Positions 21,830 to 32,178 of a stretch of 64,000 nt of DNA are shown one piece after another (position 1 is the first letter of the stretch; each line of letters starts with the position of its first letter). A program made the translations under genes and the position numbers. The DNA comes from Dryas octopetala (Eukaryota; Streptophyta; Magnoliopsida; Rosales; Rosaceae): positions 14,262,164-14,326,163 of the forward strand of contig OY992834.1 in assembly GCA_963921425.1 (NCBI GenBank), written 5' to 3'. The notes below the pieces were generated by a model. The model made no database searches and had not been told where the DNA came from. It saw only the letters and a list, made by a program, of their open reading frames with translations.

Positions 21830-22524
21830 CAATTTTTAAAATATAATTTCTAAATAAAAAAATTTAAGCGCAAGTTACTAATAAACACCGGCCAATAGAA
21901 GAGAAAGACCACGACACAAAAAAAAGGTAGTGGTTATATTCACACCTCTTATCATATCCACCCCTTTTTACTCACCCACCTTGTTACAAAGATGTCCTAA
22001 ACTTCATAAATTTTAAAATCTTTTACTCTCATTTTCTCATATCCTTATTCCTTTGATTATTTTGATTTTGGGTGATAGACAATCAAATCAACGTCGGAGA
22101 GAATTTACTTAATAAAAAGGTAAGAAAAAAATTTCTTTTTGTCTGATGCTTTCAATTTTTTTATTTTTTTATTTTGGGTAGGACAACCACGTGATGTTCC
22201 ACCAGATTCTTTGATATCAAGCAAATAATGGCATACCAAATACAAACCTTCAAAGAGGCCAATGATTACATCGCATATGAATAAATACTACAAGCACCTA
22301 TATATTGAGAGTAAGAGGGAATACTAATATGAATAATAAGGGAAATGATTTTGTGTCCTATTTAGGGCACAAGATCTATGTGCCCTAATCTGATGTGGCA
22401 ACATCGCTATTTATATGTCACATCTTATTAATATAATTAATGTTAAAATTAAGACTATATTACCCAACCAAAATCTAATTGTTAAAATTATTACTTTAGT
22501 AATAACAAATCTGTATTGCATCTT
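21830..22524. repeat. about 690-bp insertion specific to the AL1 3' flank
   Basis: AL2 reads GTACTCTCCATAATTC continuously (32495-32511). In AL1 the same sequence is split, with GTACTCT ending near 21829 and CTCCATAATTC resuming near 22525. The insert is AT-rich, contains the phrase TGTGGCAACATCGC near 22394 and codes for nothing. No terminal inverted repeats could be recognised, so the element type is unknown. Confidence 0.5.
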
Positions 22525-23041
22525 CTCCATAATTCGAAGTTATTAATTTCCTTCTGCAAGCATAACTCTCCAGTTATGTCCATGGATTCTTGATCAATGA
22601 ATGTTTTTTTCTTCATTATATTTTAGTGACCGAGTTCTTATGTTATTTTTATTTTTTTAATATTAATTAATTGTTATTCATAAGATTCAAACTCAGATCA
22701 AACTTATTTCAATAAAAAAAAAATTATATGTCATCCACTATACCAAATAATTATTGATTATTTTTAACATATCTGATACCATATTAAACATCTATTCTAG
22801 AAAATTAGATATTAAGTGAAGAGGCGCAATATAGTTAGTGTTAGAAATAATTCGTGCTTGAAGTTCAATTGACCCTACTAATTAAGCGATTTGTTCACCA
22901 TTAATTTCACGTTTATTCTTACTCCTATCTTCCCTGAATTTTTCTTAAGGATTGGGACGTGGGGTGGAAGTGTTTGGTAAAATATCTCAGAAGCAGTTCC
23001 CTTTTTTCTATATACAAAGGGGCACGACAACACATCCCCAC
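22525..23041. other. remainder of the AL1 3' module and spacer
   Basis: Bases 22525-22620 continue the shared 3' module (GCAAGCATAACTCTCCAGTTATG). After that the sequence departs from the AL2/AL3 version. No gene is seen before the CACTA element begins at 23042. Confidence 0.5.
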
Positions 23042-23056
23042 CACTACAAGAAAAAA

Positions 23057-23515
23057 CACTTTGGGCGACGAACCTAGTTCCTCTCTCAAAGTTGATTTTC
23101 GTCGCCCAAAACTTTGGGCGACGGAATGTGTTCGTCGAGTATTTGGTCGCCCAAACCTTGACGCCCAAGAGTTTGGGCGACGAACTTATCAATTTGGTCG
23201 CCCAAAGCTACCTAAGGGAGACGAATTTAGTTCGTCTCCTAAGGCATGTGGTTTGTCGCCCAAAGCATGTTTAGGCGACGAATTATTTCGTCGCCTAAAC
23301 ATACTTTGGGCGACGAATTAGTAGTTCCTCTCCCAAAGTATATTTAAGCGACGGAATTATTCGTCGCCTAAACGTTCTTTGGGCGACGAATTAGTAGTTC
23401 CTCTCCCAAAGTATATTTAGGCGACGGAATTATTCGTCACCTAAATATGCTTTGGGCGACGAATTAGTCGTTCCTGTCCCAAAGTATATTTAGGCAACGA
23501 AATTATTCCGTCGCC
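23057..23515. repeat. left subterminal repeat array (GGGCGACGAA)
   Basis: More than ten copies of TTTGGGCGACGAA or TTTAGGCGACGAA variants and their complements, spaced 20-60 bases, often paired to form hairpins. Subterminal repeats of this kind are the transposase-binding sites of CACTA elements by analogy with En/Spm. Confidence 0.85.
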
Positions 23516-23711
23516 TAAACCTATTTTATTTAAAAAAAATTAATTTTTTTTTAAATTTAATATTTTATATATCCAAAATATATATAACACAAAATTAATA
23601 AATTTATACAAAACCTATTTTATTTAAATTTTTTTTAATTTAATATTTTTTATATCCAAAATGTATATAACACAAAAATTAATAAATTTATACAAAATGT
23701 ATTAATAAATT

Positions 23712-23990
23712 TATTCACCCGCTTCGACTTCAGTCCTCCGAATTGCGTAGATACGAAAGCCACACCGGATGACGCAGGAGCCGAGGTGCCTATAACTTGA
23801 CTGTAGTGGTGAGCCGAAGAAGGTTGGACTATAGCATCGGGAGCCGAAAAGGGAGTAGCCTAGACTGCTGCATCAGGAACGGGTGAGGGAGTGGCTTGGA
23901 CTGCGGCATCAAGAGCGGGTGAGGTATCGGGATCGGGAGTGCATGCCAGCTCGGTGGTCCTAGATGCATGCATTCGCCTTCCACCTCATA
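23712..23990 (-). pseudogene. Pro/Ala-rich coding remnant inside the CACTA element
   Basis: On the minus strand one frame reads as coding sequence for about 90 codons with one TAG. It begins GRRMHASRTTELACTP and contains a repeated motif of the type PALDAAVQATPSP / PVPDAAV / SAPDAIVQPS, ending FVSTQFGGLKSKR. It is more GC-rich than its AT-rich surroundings. I do not recognise the family; it could be the tail of a transposon-encoded protein or a second captured fragment. Confidence 0.4.
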
Positions 23991-24069
23991 ATCAAAAAAA
24001 TTAAATATAACAATTTAACAATTAAACTAAATTCAACAATTTAACAAATTAACTAAATTTTATAATTAC

Positions 24070-24657
24070 TCTAAATCACATATTTTACACACGGTGTTGT
24101 GCTGCCATCTAAGAGTACATTTTCAAGCTTAAGGTCTCTATGGCAGATTTGCTGCCATAAATGAATTAATTCCTTACTACAATCAACACTACCAAAGATC
24201 ATAAGGAAAAATAGCAGTATAACAACACATTAACAGAAGAGTTCCAATTTACAGTGGTTCTACAACCAATTAATAGCAAAAGAAAAGGTTGGTTAGTTCT
24301 ACATTAGTAATCTACATAGAAGAGTAGCATTTATGGATATACACATAATTCATTAGTAACCTCTTTGAATTGAATAATATTTGGATGCTTCAATGACCTG
24401 TGGTTCATGATCTCCCTTTGCACATGTTCGACTATCTGCAACACCAAAGAAATGAAAAACAAAAAAACCCAATTCCCAGAAAAATTCAAACATCAAAAAC
24501 AAAGGAAAAACAAAGTGAGAGAATTGACACACAAAAAAAAAAGGAAGATAAAAGGTGAAGGAGATGAAACAGTCCTTCTGGCCTCTCTAGTCCACTTGTC
24601 TCCGACCAGCCTTGCAACCCCAAAATTTCCAGACCCTATATCCTTCACAATCTCATA
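24070..24657 (-). pseudogene. captured fragments of a SnRK2 protein kinase gene
   Basis: Three exons of one kinase gene lie in order on the minus strand. At 24657-24580 is the glycine-rich loop, YEIVKDIGSGNFGVARLV then DKWTRE. At 24435-24358, after a TTGCAG acceptor, is [18 protein letters not shown] followed by QFKEV. At 24151 to about 24075, after a GGCAG acceptor, is ICHRDLKLENVLLDGS, the catalytic loop. The breaks at FKEV and before QICHRDLK are where I recall SnRK2 genes having introns, and pyrimidine-rich intron sequence is kept. The wording fits SnRK2 (SNF1-related kinase 2, osmotic-stress/ABA signalling), subclass II (SnRK2.7/2.8-like). The ATP-binding lysine segment, the exon between FKEV and QICH, the DFG motif and the rest of the C-lobe are absent, and one base is lost after STTPCVK. 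It cannot encode an active kinase. Confidence 0.88.
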
Positions 24658-24730
24658 AATAAAACCATAAATAAAAAAAAAACAGAAAAACCCACAATTT
24701 AAAAAAACAAATTAGAAAACCCACAATCGG

Positions 24731-25266
24731 GTGGGTTTGCTGCAGGTGGGTTCCAGTTGGGTTGCTGGCCAGGGTGGGGTGGGGGTTGATGATGGGGATA
24801 AGTTGCTGGTGAGGAATCAAGGGAGGCGGAAGGGAAAGGGGAGAGAGAAAGAGGAGGCCGAGGAAGGTTCGATAAGGGTGGGGATTGGTTTCGTGGAGAG
24901 AGAAAGAGGAGGGGGTGGGGATGGGTTTCGGGGAGAGAGAAAGAGGAGGGGGTGGGTATGGGTTTCGGTGGGGAGGGCGGCGGTCACGGAGGGAGAGGGG
25001 AGAGAGAAAGAGGAGGCCGAGGAATGTGAGGATTGGTTTCGTGAAGAGAGAGAAAGAGGAGGGGGTGGGTATGGGTTTCGGGGAGGAGAAAGAGGAGGGG
25101 GCGGGGATGGGTTTCTGGGAGAGAGAAATAGGAGGAGCTGGGTTGGGTTTCGGTGGGTCGGGTGGGTTTCGGTGGGGAGGGCGGCGGTCACGGAGGGAGA
25201 TGAGTGGTCGGGGAGGGAGAGAATGAGAGGTGGTCTGCGTTGAAGCAGGGGAGAGGAAGAAGACAT
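24731..25266. repeat. C/T-rich tandem repeat block upstream of the captured kinase exon
   Basis: Several units of about 60 bases built from GAGAGAGAAAGAGGAGGGGG and GATGGGTTTCGGGGAG, plus a larger duplication containing GGCGGCGGTCACGGAGGGAG (at about 24973 and 25181). All frames are open because of composition. It lies directly 5' of the SnRK2 exon on that strand, so it may be a captured 5' leader or promoter that has since expanded. Confidence 0.6.
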
Positions 25267-25339
25267 TAGCAGGGGAGAGAAGGAAAAAAATAAATAAAGA
25301 AGAAGAAATACCAGATCTGGGGAGGGTTAATCGAAAAGA

Positions 25340-27870
25340 CTTTAAGCGAGGAAACTAATTTTGTCGCCCAAAGAGAGTTTGGGCGACGGAATGTTCTATT
25401 TCGTCGCCTAAACTCTCTTTAGGCGACAAAATTAGTTTCCTCGCCTCAGTTTGTGAAATTTTTTGCACGAGTTGACCCCGCCAATTTTTTAACTAAAATT
25501 CAGAAAAAATGAATGAACTGGACTTTGGGCGAGGAATATATATATTCGTCGCCCAAAGTGACTTTAGGCGAGGAATAGATAAATTCGTTGCCCAAAGTAT
25601 GGCCCTAATACCATTTTTTACAAATTTATAATTTATATTTAGTATTTAAAATTTATATATAATAAATCATTATAATAAAATTGTATACTTAATTATATAC
25701 AATAGGATTCTAAATTTTAACTTAATCACTAAATTATATTTATAATTTTACATATTACAAATATAAAAAAATTTCATCGTTATTTAACTTCTACATCTCT
25801 GATTAAGCTAATTTTTTGCATGTATGATCTTTGAGTGTGAAACTAAAAATGAACGTTTCAGGTCATTGAAAACACATCGAGATGTGATCATCTACATATA
25901 AATGAACGGTTTCGACAATTGAAGAGTATAATTTTATCAATTCTTTCATTGAAACCTTGTCATTTCAATAATTGTGAAGAACAATCAGAGCTGTTCATTT
26001 TCTATGTTCATACTCAAAGATCATCTCTGCAAAAAATCAACCAAATCGGAATTCAGCTAGTCGTTGAATTATCATTATAAAACTCACGATCGTTCTTTAA
26101 TTTGACCACTGTTACCTCATTTCTACATCTTCAATTGACCTAAATTTTTGCAGGGATGATCTTTGAGTAGGGTACTAAAAAATGAACGGTTCTGATCGTT
26201 GTAAACACGATCAAGATATGTCCATCTACATATAAATGAACGGTTTCAACACTTGATTAGTATAATTCTATTAATTATTACATTGAAACCTTGTCGTTTC
26301 AATAATTGTGAAGACCACAATGTGATTTCAATGATCAGAGCTGTTCATTTTCTATGTTCATACTCAAAGATCATCTCTGCAAAAAATCAGCCAAATCGGA
26401 ATTCAGCTAGTCGTTGAATTATCATTATAAAACCCACGATCGTTCTTTAATTTGACCACTGTTACCTCATTTCTATATCTTCAATTGAGCTAAATTTTTG
26501 CATGAATGATCTTTGAGTAGGGAACTAAAAAATGAACGGTTCTGATCGTTGTAAACACGATCAAGATATGCCCATCTACATATAAATAAACGGTTTCAAC
26601 ACTTGATTAGTATAATTCTATTAATTCTTTCGTTGAAACCTTGTCGTTTCAATAATTTTGAAGACCACAATGTGATTTCAATGATCAGAGCCGTTTCATT
26701 TTCTATATTCATACTCAAAGATCATCCCTGCAAAAAATCAGCCAAATCGGAATTCAGCTAGTTGTTGAATTATTATTATTAAACCCACGATCGTTCATTA
26801 ATTTGAGCACCGATACCTAACTTCTACATCTTCAATTGAGCTAAATTTTTATAAGGATGATCATTGAGTAGGGAACAAAAAAATGAACGGTTCAGATCGT
26901 TGAAAATACGATCACATCGTATTCTTATACCTAAATATAAATGCACATAAAAAATAAATTGGACTTTGGGCGAGGAATCTATAAATTCGTCTCCCAAAGT
27001 GACTTTGGGCGAGGAATACATGAATTCGTCTCCCAAAGTGACTTTGGGCGACGAATCCAAATATTCGTCGCCCAAAGTCGCTTTGGGCGAGGAAATATAG
27101 ATTCGTCTTCCAAAGTGACTTTGGGCGACGAATTCATGTATTCCTCGCCCAAAGTCACTTTGGGGGACGAATATATCTTCGTCGCCCAAAGTATAGGCCT
27201 AATTAATACCATTTTTTGCTAATTTATAATTTATATTTTAGTATTTAAATATATATAATAAATTATTATAATAAGATTGTATACTTAACAATATATAATA
27301 GGATTCTAAATTTTAACTTAATTACTAAATAATATTTATAATTTTAAATATATACAAATATAAAATAATTTCACCATTACTTAACTTTTACATCTCCGAT
27401 TAAGCTAAATTTTTGCATGAATGATCTTTGAGTAGTGAATTAAAAAATGAACGGTTCGGATCGTTGAAAACACGATCAAGATATGTTCATCTACATATAA
27501 ATGAACGGTTTCAATACTTAAAGAATATAATTTTATTAACTCTTTCGTTGAAACTTTGTCGTTTCAATAATTGTGAAAACCACAATGTGATTTCAACAAT
27601 CAGAGCTGTTCATTTTCTATGTTCATACTCAAAGATCATCTCTGCAAAAAATCAGCTAAATCAGAATTCAGCTAGCCATTGAATTATCATTAGAAAACCC
27701 ACGATCGTTCATCAATTCGACCACCGTTACCTAACTTCTACATCTTTGATTGAGCTAAATTTTTGCAGGGATGATCTTTGAGTAGGGAACTAAAAAATAA
27801 ACGGTTCAGATAGTTGAAAACACGTTCGCATTGTATTTTTATACCTAAATATAAATGCACATAAAAAATG
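25340..27870. repeat. AT-rich tandem modules and internal GGGCGACGAA clusters
   Basis: A segment beginning GAACTGGACTTTGGGCGAGG starts at about 25515, 26959 and 27870, defining a large tandem duplication within the element. Each unit holds a cluster of TTTGGGCGAGGAA/CGTCGCCCAAAG repeats, an AT-rich stretch, and one to three copies of a module containing AAAAATGAACGGTT, TCAAAGATCATCTCTGC and AAAAAATCAGCCAAATCGGA. The modules recur near 25840, 26180, 26530, 26880 and 27450. Confidence 0.8.
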
Positions 27871-28126
27871 AACTGGACTTTGGGCGAGGAATCTATAGAT
27901 TCGTCTCCCAAAGTGACTTTGGGCGAGGAATTAATATATTCGTCACCCAAAGTCACTTTAGGCGAGGAATATATATTCGTCGCCCAAAGTCAGTGACTTT
28001 GGGCGACGAAATTATTCCTCGCCCAAACCTTTATTGGTTTCGGCGACAAATGTTTGAATTCGTCGCCCAAAACCTCTTTGGGTGACCAATTTGAGTTCGT
28101 CGCCCAAATATTTTTTTCTTGTAGTG

Positions 28127-28886
28127 CACATAGAGAAATTTCAAAATCTGTCACTGTCAATAGGTACATCAACTTTTATTCGATCGACACTTTAGTATTA
28201 CTAATGGGGTTATTTCTAATGTGGAATGAGTACTCACGTAGGTGGCTAGTAATTTTTTATTAATTTAAATTTTACCGTGAATCTCACAACAAAGAATGGT
28301 TTACAATCACCACGATTGTGCACGCGCTAGAGACCATCTTTTTAAGTACAAAGCTTAACCATGATTGCTTTTAAAAAAGAAATTAAACCTTGGACTTGCT
28401 TAAAATGCGCACAAAAGTTAGGTGGAGCCATGATCTAATTGCCTTCCAAGTATGATCTAGTTGATAATCTCACAACATTATTATGTATTTCATATGGGAA
28501 GAAGATTAGGTTGCATATTAATATTATAATTTACAATTAGCACAACGTGGTGGGGACCCCGGATTTGATGAGACATTAGGGGACTGTTAATTACGTTTCT
28601 TGTGTCCGTAGACGCATTTTGATTGGTCGATAATTTTGTCCTTGTTGAGATAATCAATGAAAGTTGTGACTATTTTAATCCATAACGACAAATTTGTCAT
28701 TAGGTTCCATAGGAGCAGTTGCTCTTAAAGAAATATTAAAAGATGCTTAGGTGCTTAATAATCCTTTGAAGTGGTCAAAGTTAGACAAAACATTAATAAA
28801 CTATTATATATGTTAGAGCCTTAGGGCAGCATTTTGAATTTCAATTCCCTCAATAAACAACAATTTAGGTTTTTCTTCGTTGAGAA
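28127..28886. other. intergenic DNA
   Basis: No gene is recognised between the CACTA element and the hAT fragment. The sequence is of ordinary composition with no obvious repeats. Confidence 0.4.
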
Positions 28887-29440
28887 CAAGGAATACAATT
28901 TCAAGTTTTGAGGAAATTTCGATAGAAATTTTGACGAAAATTTCAAAGATTTTTAAATTTCGACAGAAATTAGACGGAAATGATAGAAATTACTATCAAA
29001 ATACGAAAATTTTGAATGAAACTTTACCATATGTTTATTTAACATATTATCTACTAAGTTGATAAAAAACATTGAATAAATCAAATTATATAGTAGGTTT
29101 CATGTGATATAAGGTGAATATAATACGCGCTGAAAGAAATACTGTTAAATAAAATTAGTATAATGAATACACAAAATTAGTATATTCTTTATACTATATA
29201 ATTTAATTATACACTAAAATCTAAACTCTAATACTCTATATATTCTATATACCCTAATACTCTTTATACTCTATAATCTATACATTAAACCATATATACT
29301 CTATATTTTTTAGAATATTAGGTTTTAAGCCCTTTATGATACTTTTAATTATTTGTTTTTATATAAAAATGTATTAAAGTTTAAGGTTTAAAATAACTAA
29401 ATGAAATCTCGAACTTTTTTTTTTCTTTCCAATTGCCCAA
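28887..29440 (-). mobile_element. truncated hAT-type element related to 58376-60003
   Basis: It begins CAAGGAATACAATTTC, like the CAAGGAATGAAATTTCG end of the complete element. Its body (GGTTTCATGTGATATAAGG, CGCGCTGAAAGAAATACTGTTAAAT) matches the reverse complement of about 59400-60003. The other end is not found; it runs into T-rich DNA and then the lectin unit U3. Confidence 0.65.
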
Positions 29441-29569
29441 AGGCCCCAAACCCCCCTCCTTTTTTCTCTTTTTTTTTTTTTCTTTCCTTACTTTTTTTCC
29501 ATGTACCTCTCTCTTCAGTTTTATTTTTTATTTTTTTATCTTTCCTTCTTTTTTTCCCGTGCTGGTTTC

Positions 29570-29922
29570 TCGATCAGTTGGGATTAACTGTACGTACTAA
29601 AAGCGAAAAAAGAAAGAAAAAGATCGAAGAAGAAGGAGGAAGGGCTGGGTTTCTTAGTTTTTTTTTTTTCTAACTTTTTATATGCATTTGCATTAAAAAA
29701 CAAAAAAAAGGAAGAAGGAGGAGGTATATAAATAAAATACCTTAATATTAGGTAGTGGTGATGGTATTGGGTGTTTTTATTGGGTATAGAGAGTAGAATA
29801 TATAGGTGAGATGTAGTCTTGGGTTTTAGTAAGAGTAATTTGGGAAAACTTGTTGGTTATACTAATAAATTTTTATAATTTTTAATTTTTAGTTGTGTGT
29901 AAAAAATGTGTTGGGGATACTG

Positions 29923-29957
<35 letters not shown>

Positions 29958-30750
29958 ACCCAACTTAGAATGACCAAGATACATGCATGCCTTCCAGCCA
30001 TGTGTTTGATATGTTCTTAGTGTAAATTTCTGACCATGATATCTTTATCGGCTCCTTGCCAAAAAACAAAAAAGGTACCAATAATGCAAGATAGTAGATG
30101 CCATGCAACGGTACAAATAAAAATAAGTTAAATGTGGCATTGCATGAAGTCATGGCCGGTGTGGTCATTTGATCAACTTTTAAACGCGTCCAAATTAAAC
30201 TCACATGTCGTACGGTGACAGCTGGATTGGTTAGGTTCTAGATAATTGCTCATCTCAAATATCAATATATGCATTTAATTTCGATCCTTCTGGGGGCCAA
30301 TTAGAGAAAATAATTAAGAAGGAATGATAATTTGATTTCGCATAGACATGACATGGTGTGTGTGTGTGTGGTGCATGTTTCAGTTGCAGTAATTCGCCAC
30401 TGGGAAGCCTGATCGATCGAAATAGACAGAGAAGAGACTTATTTAATAAAATGGCTAGCTATCAAGAAAAACAAATCTGAAATTTGATTCGTATTAAAAC
30501 TTTATCCAAAAATGATGGTCCTTGTCAATAATACAATATGAAAAATGTGCGAGGATGGATCTCCACATAAACGTGATTGTTTGATAACTAGAAATTATAA
30601 TTGAAGAGCAGGGACCATTCAACTTTTGTAGCAAGGTGGGTGTACGTGGCATAGCAATCCCTTATTATTATATATATGCACGTTGCATGCAGTTGGAGCA
30701 GCACAGATCATATCAATATCATCGAGATCATAGATATACAGAGATCATAA
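29570..30750 (+). repeat. lectin promoter unit U3, upstream of AL2
   Basis: Matches U1 (14770 onward and 16400-18226) and U2, but lacks the 17.1-17.7 kb part, which is deleted near 30232 where GACAGCTGGATTGG joins TTAGGTTCTAGATAATTGC. The proximal promoter from about 30350 to the ATG is nearly identical to that of AL1. Confidence 0.75.
30669..30677 (+). promoter_or_regulatory. TATA box of AL2
   Basis: TATATATAT lies 74 bases before the ATG, in the same context as in AL1 and AL3. Confidence 0.6.
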
Positions 30751-32178
30751 ATGGCAGCATTGCCAAGTTCTGTGGTGCTGAAATCAGTGTACAACAACAA
30801 GTACTTGAGCTTAACACATGGTGGTGAAGATGCGGAGCTGCCAGTAGGGTTTGTGAAATTTGATGGCGAGGAGGTTGTGAGCCAGCGCGCAAAGTTTGAA
30901 TTGGAGATGGCGAAGAATAGTGAGAATAAAGGGCTGGTGCACATAAGATGCTCTTACAACAACAAATACTTGGTGAGGAGCCCCGGACCCCAATATGGTC
31001 TGTGGATTGTTGCCGCGGCTCAACAACCAGAGGAAGACCGTTCCAAATCCTCATGTACCTTGTTTGAGCCCATCGTCGTCGACCATGCTGATGCTGATCT
31101 TCGTGTCCAATTTCGCCACGTCCAACTCGGACGTTATGCTTCCTTGTGGGAGGGTGGTCCACCACTACTTGCGCCAGGCATGTTCCTTGGATCTGAATCG
31201 CATAACCAGGAGTTGCACGACGTGTTCACAGTCGTGGACTGGGAAACTCTGGTGCTGTTCCCGCGACACGTGGCGTTCAAGGGAGACAATGGCATGTACC
31301 TCTGCGCCTACTCGGATGGTGACCCGAATCAAAGGTTTATGGGAGTCCAGAAGGATGAAAAGGCAGACTACGAGGTGTTCACAACTGCCAACGGATGCGT
31401 CCGCATAAAGTCGGTTCACTTTGGCAAGTTTTGGAGGTGGGCGTCCGATTTTATCAGGGCCAACGAGTCTGACGACTCGTCGGAGAATCCAGACGTGTTG
31501 TTTTGGCCAATCAAAGTCAACGACAAGGTCGTGGCTCTGCGCAGCATGGCGAACAACAACTTCTGCAAGAGGTTCACGCCCGGAAGCATCCAACACTGTC
31601 TGCAAGCTTCCGACACCAGCATCACAGTACATTCACGGCTGATGGTGGAAGAGCTTGTGATTTCAAGGACCATCGACAATCTCGCTCACCGTCTCGTGGA
31701 TGGGAGGATCTACAACGAGAGCCTCTTCACTTTGGCAACCGGAGAGGCCAGTAACGAGAGCCGCACTGAGCCGCGCACATACACCATCAAGTTGCCGTAC
31801 AAGGACATAAAGACCTCCACTTGGAACCCCAACGTGTCTTTTAAGTCGGGAGTCACAACGACGCTCAAGGTTTCCACCGTTCCACGAATCGTGGACGGAA
31901 AGATCGAATTATCATCGGCCGAGTCTACTTACCAGTGGGGCGAAACCAACACCACGGAAACTGATTTGGAGACTACTTACCAGGTGGTTGTGCCGCCGCT
32001 GACTACCACGACGGTGGATCTGGTAGCCACACAGGGTTCATGCGATGTTCCCTTCTCCTATGCTCAGAGCGACATTCTTTATAACGGGGTCCCCAACATC
32101 CAACTCATGGACTATGGCCTTTACACTGCCACCAATTACTACCACCTCAAGTTCACCGTAAAACAAAAAAACCTCTAG
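30751..32178 (+). CDS. amaranthin-like lectin with aerolysin-like domain (AL2)
   Basis: A single exon of 475 residues, nearly identical to AL1 in both agglutinin domains (about 5-305) and in the aerolysin-like tail (about 310-475). It differs from AL1 by a two-residue shortening in the loop after KIELSSAES, inside the presumed pore-hairpin region, and by scattered changes such as PGSIQHC for TGSTQHC. Start, leader and TATA position are as in AL1. No signal peptide is seen, so a cytosolic or nuclear lectin is predicted, probably a recent duplicate with the same sugar-binding role. The 3' flank is most like that of AL3. Function is inferred from the family; nothing here looks disabled. Confidence 0.92.
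   Translation: MAALPSSVVLKSVYNNKYLSLTHGGEDAELPVGFVKFDGEEVVSQRAKFELEMAKNSENKGLVHIRCSYNNKYLVRSPGPQYGLWIVAAAQQPEEDRSKSSCTLFEPIVVDHADADLRVQFRHVQLGRYASLWEGGPPLLAPGMFLGSESHNQELHDVFTVVDWETLVLFPRHVAFKGDNGMYLCAYSDGDPNQRFMGVQKDEKADYEVFTTANGCVRIKSVHFGKFWRWASDFIRANESDDSSENPDVLFWPIKVNDKVVALRSMANNNFCKRFTPGSIQHCLQASDTSITVHSRLMVEELVISRTIDNLAHRLVDGRIYNESLFTLATGEASNESRTEPRTYTIKLPYKDIKTSTWNPNVSFKSGVTTTLKVSTVPRIVDGKIELSSAESTYQWGETNTTETDLETTYQVVVPPLTTTTVDLVATQGSCDVPFSYAQSDILYNGVPNIQLMDYGLYTATNYYHLKFTVKQKNL

Larger units (their letters stand above)
23042..28126. mobile_element. CACTA (En/Spm) element carrying SnRK2 gene fragments (Pack-CACTA)
   Basis: The left end is CACTACAAGAAAAAACAC and the right end is the complement of CACTACAAGAAAAAAATA. 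A 3-bp duplication CAC flanks it (23039-23041 and 28127-28129). Both ends are packed with TTTGGGCGACGAA-type subterminal repeats in both orientations (23057-23515 left, 27868-28110 right, more internally). No transposase with intact reading frame is present. The interior carries fragments of a SnRK2 kinase gene, a Pro/Ala-rich coding remnant, a C/T-rich block and an AT-rich tandem array. It is 5085 bp and non-autonomous. Confidence 0.93.

Noticed and set aside
24731..25243. A 170-codon Gly/Glu/Arg-rich plus-strand open frame
   Set aside because: It is a by-product of purine-rich tandem repeats; every frame of the block is open.
23057..28110. Regularly repeated GGGCGACGAA units resembling a CRISPR array
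   Set aside because: The repeats occur in both orientations with variable spacing, sit at the ends of a CACTA element with a 3-bp target duplication, and the genome is a plant.
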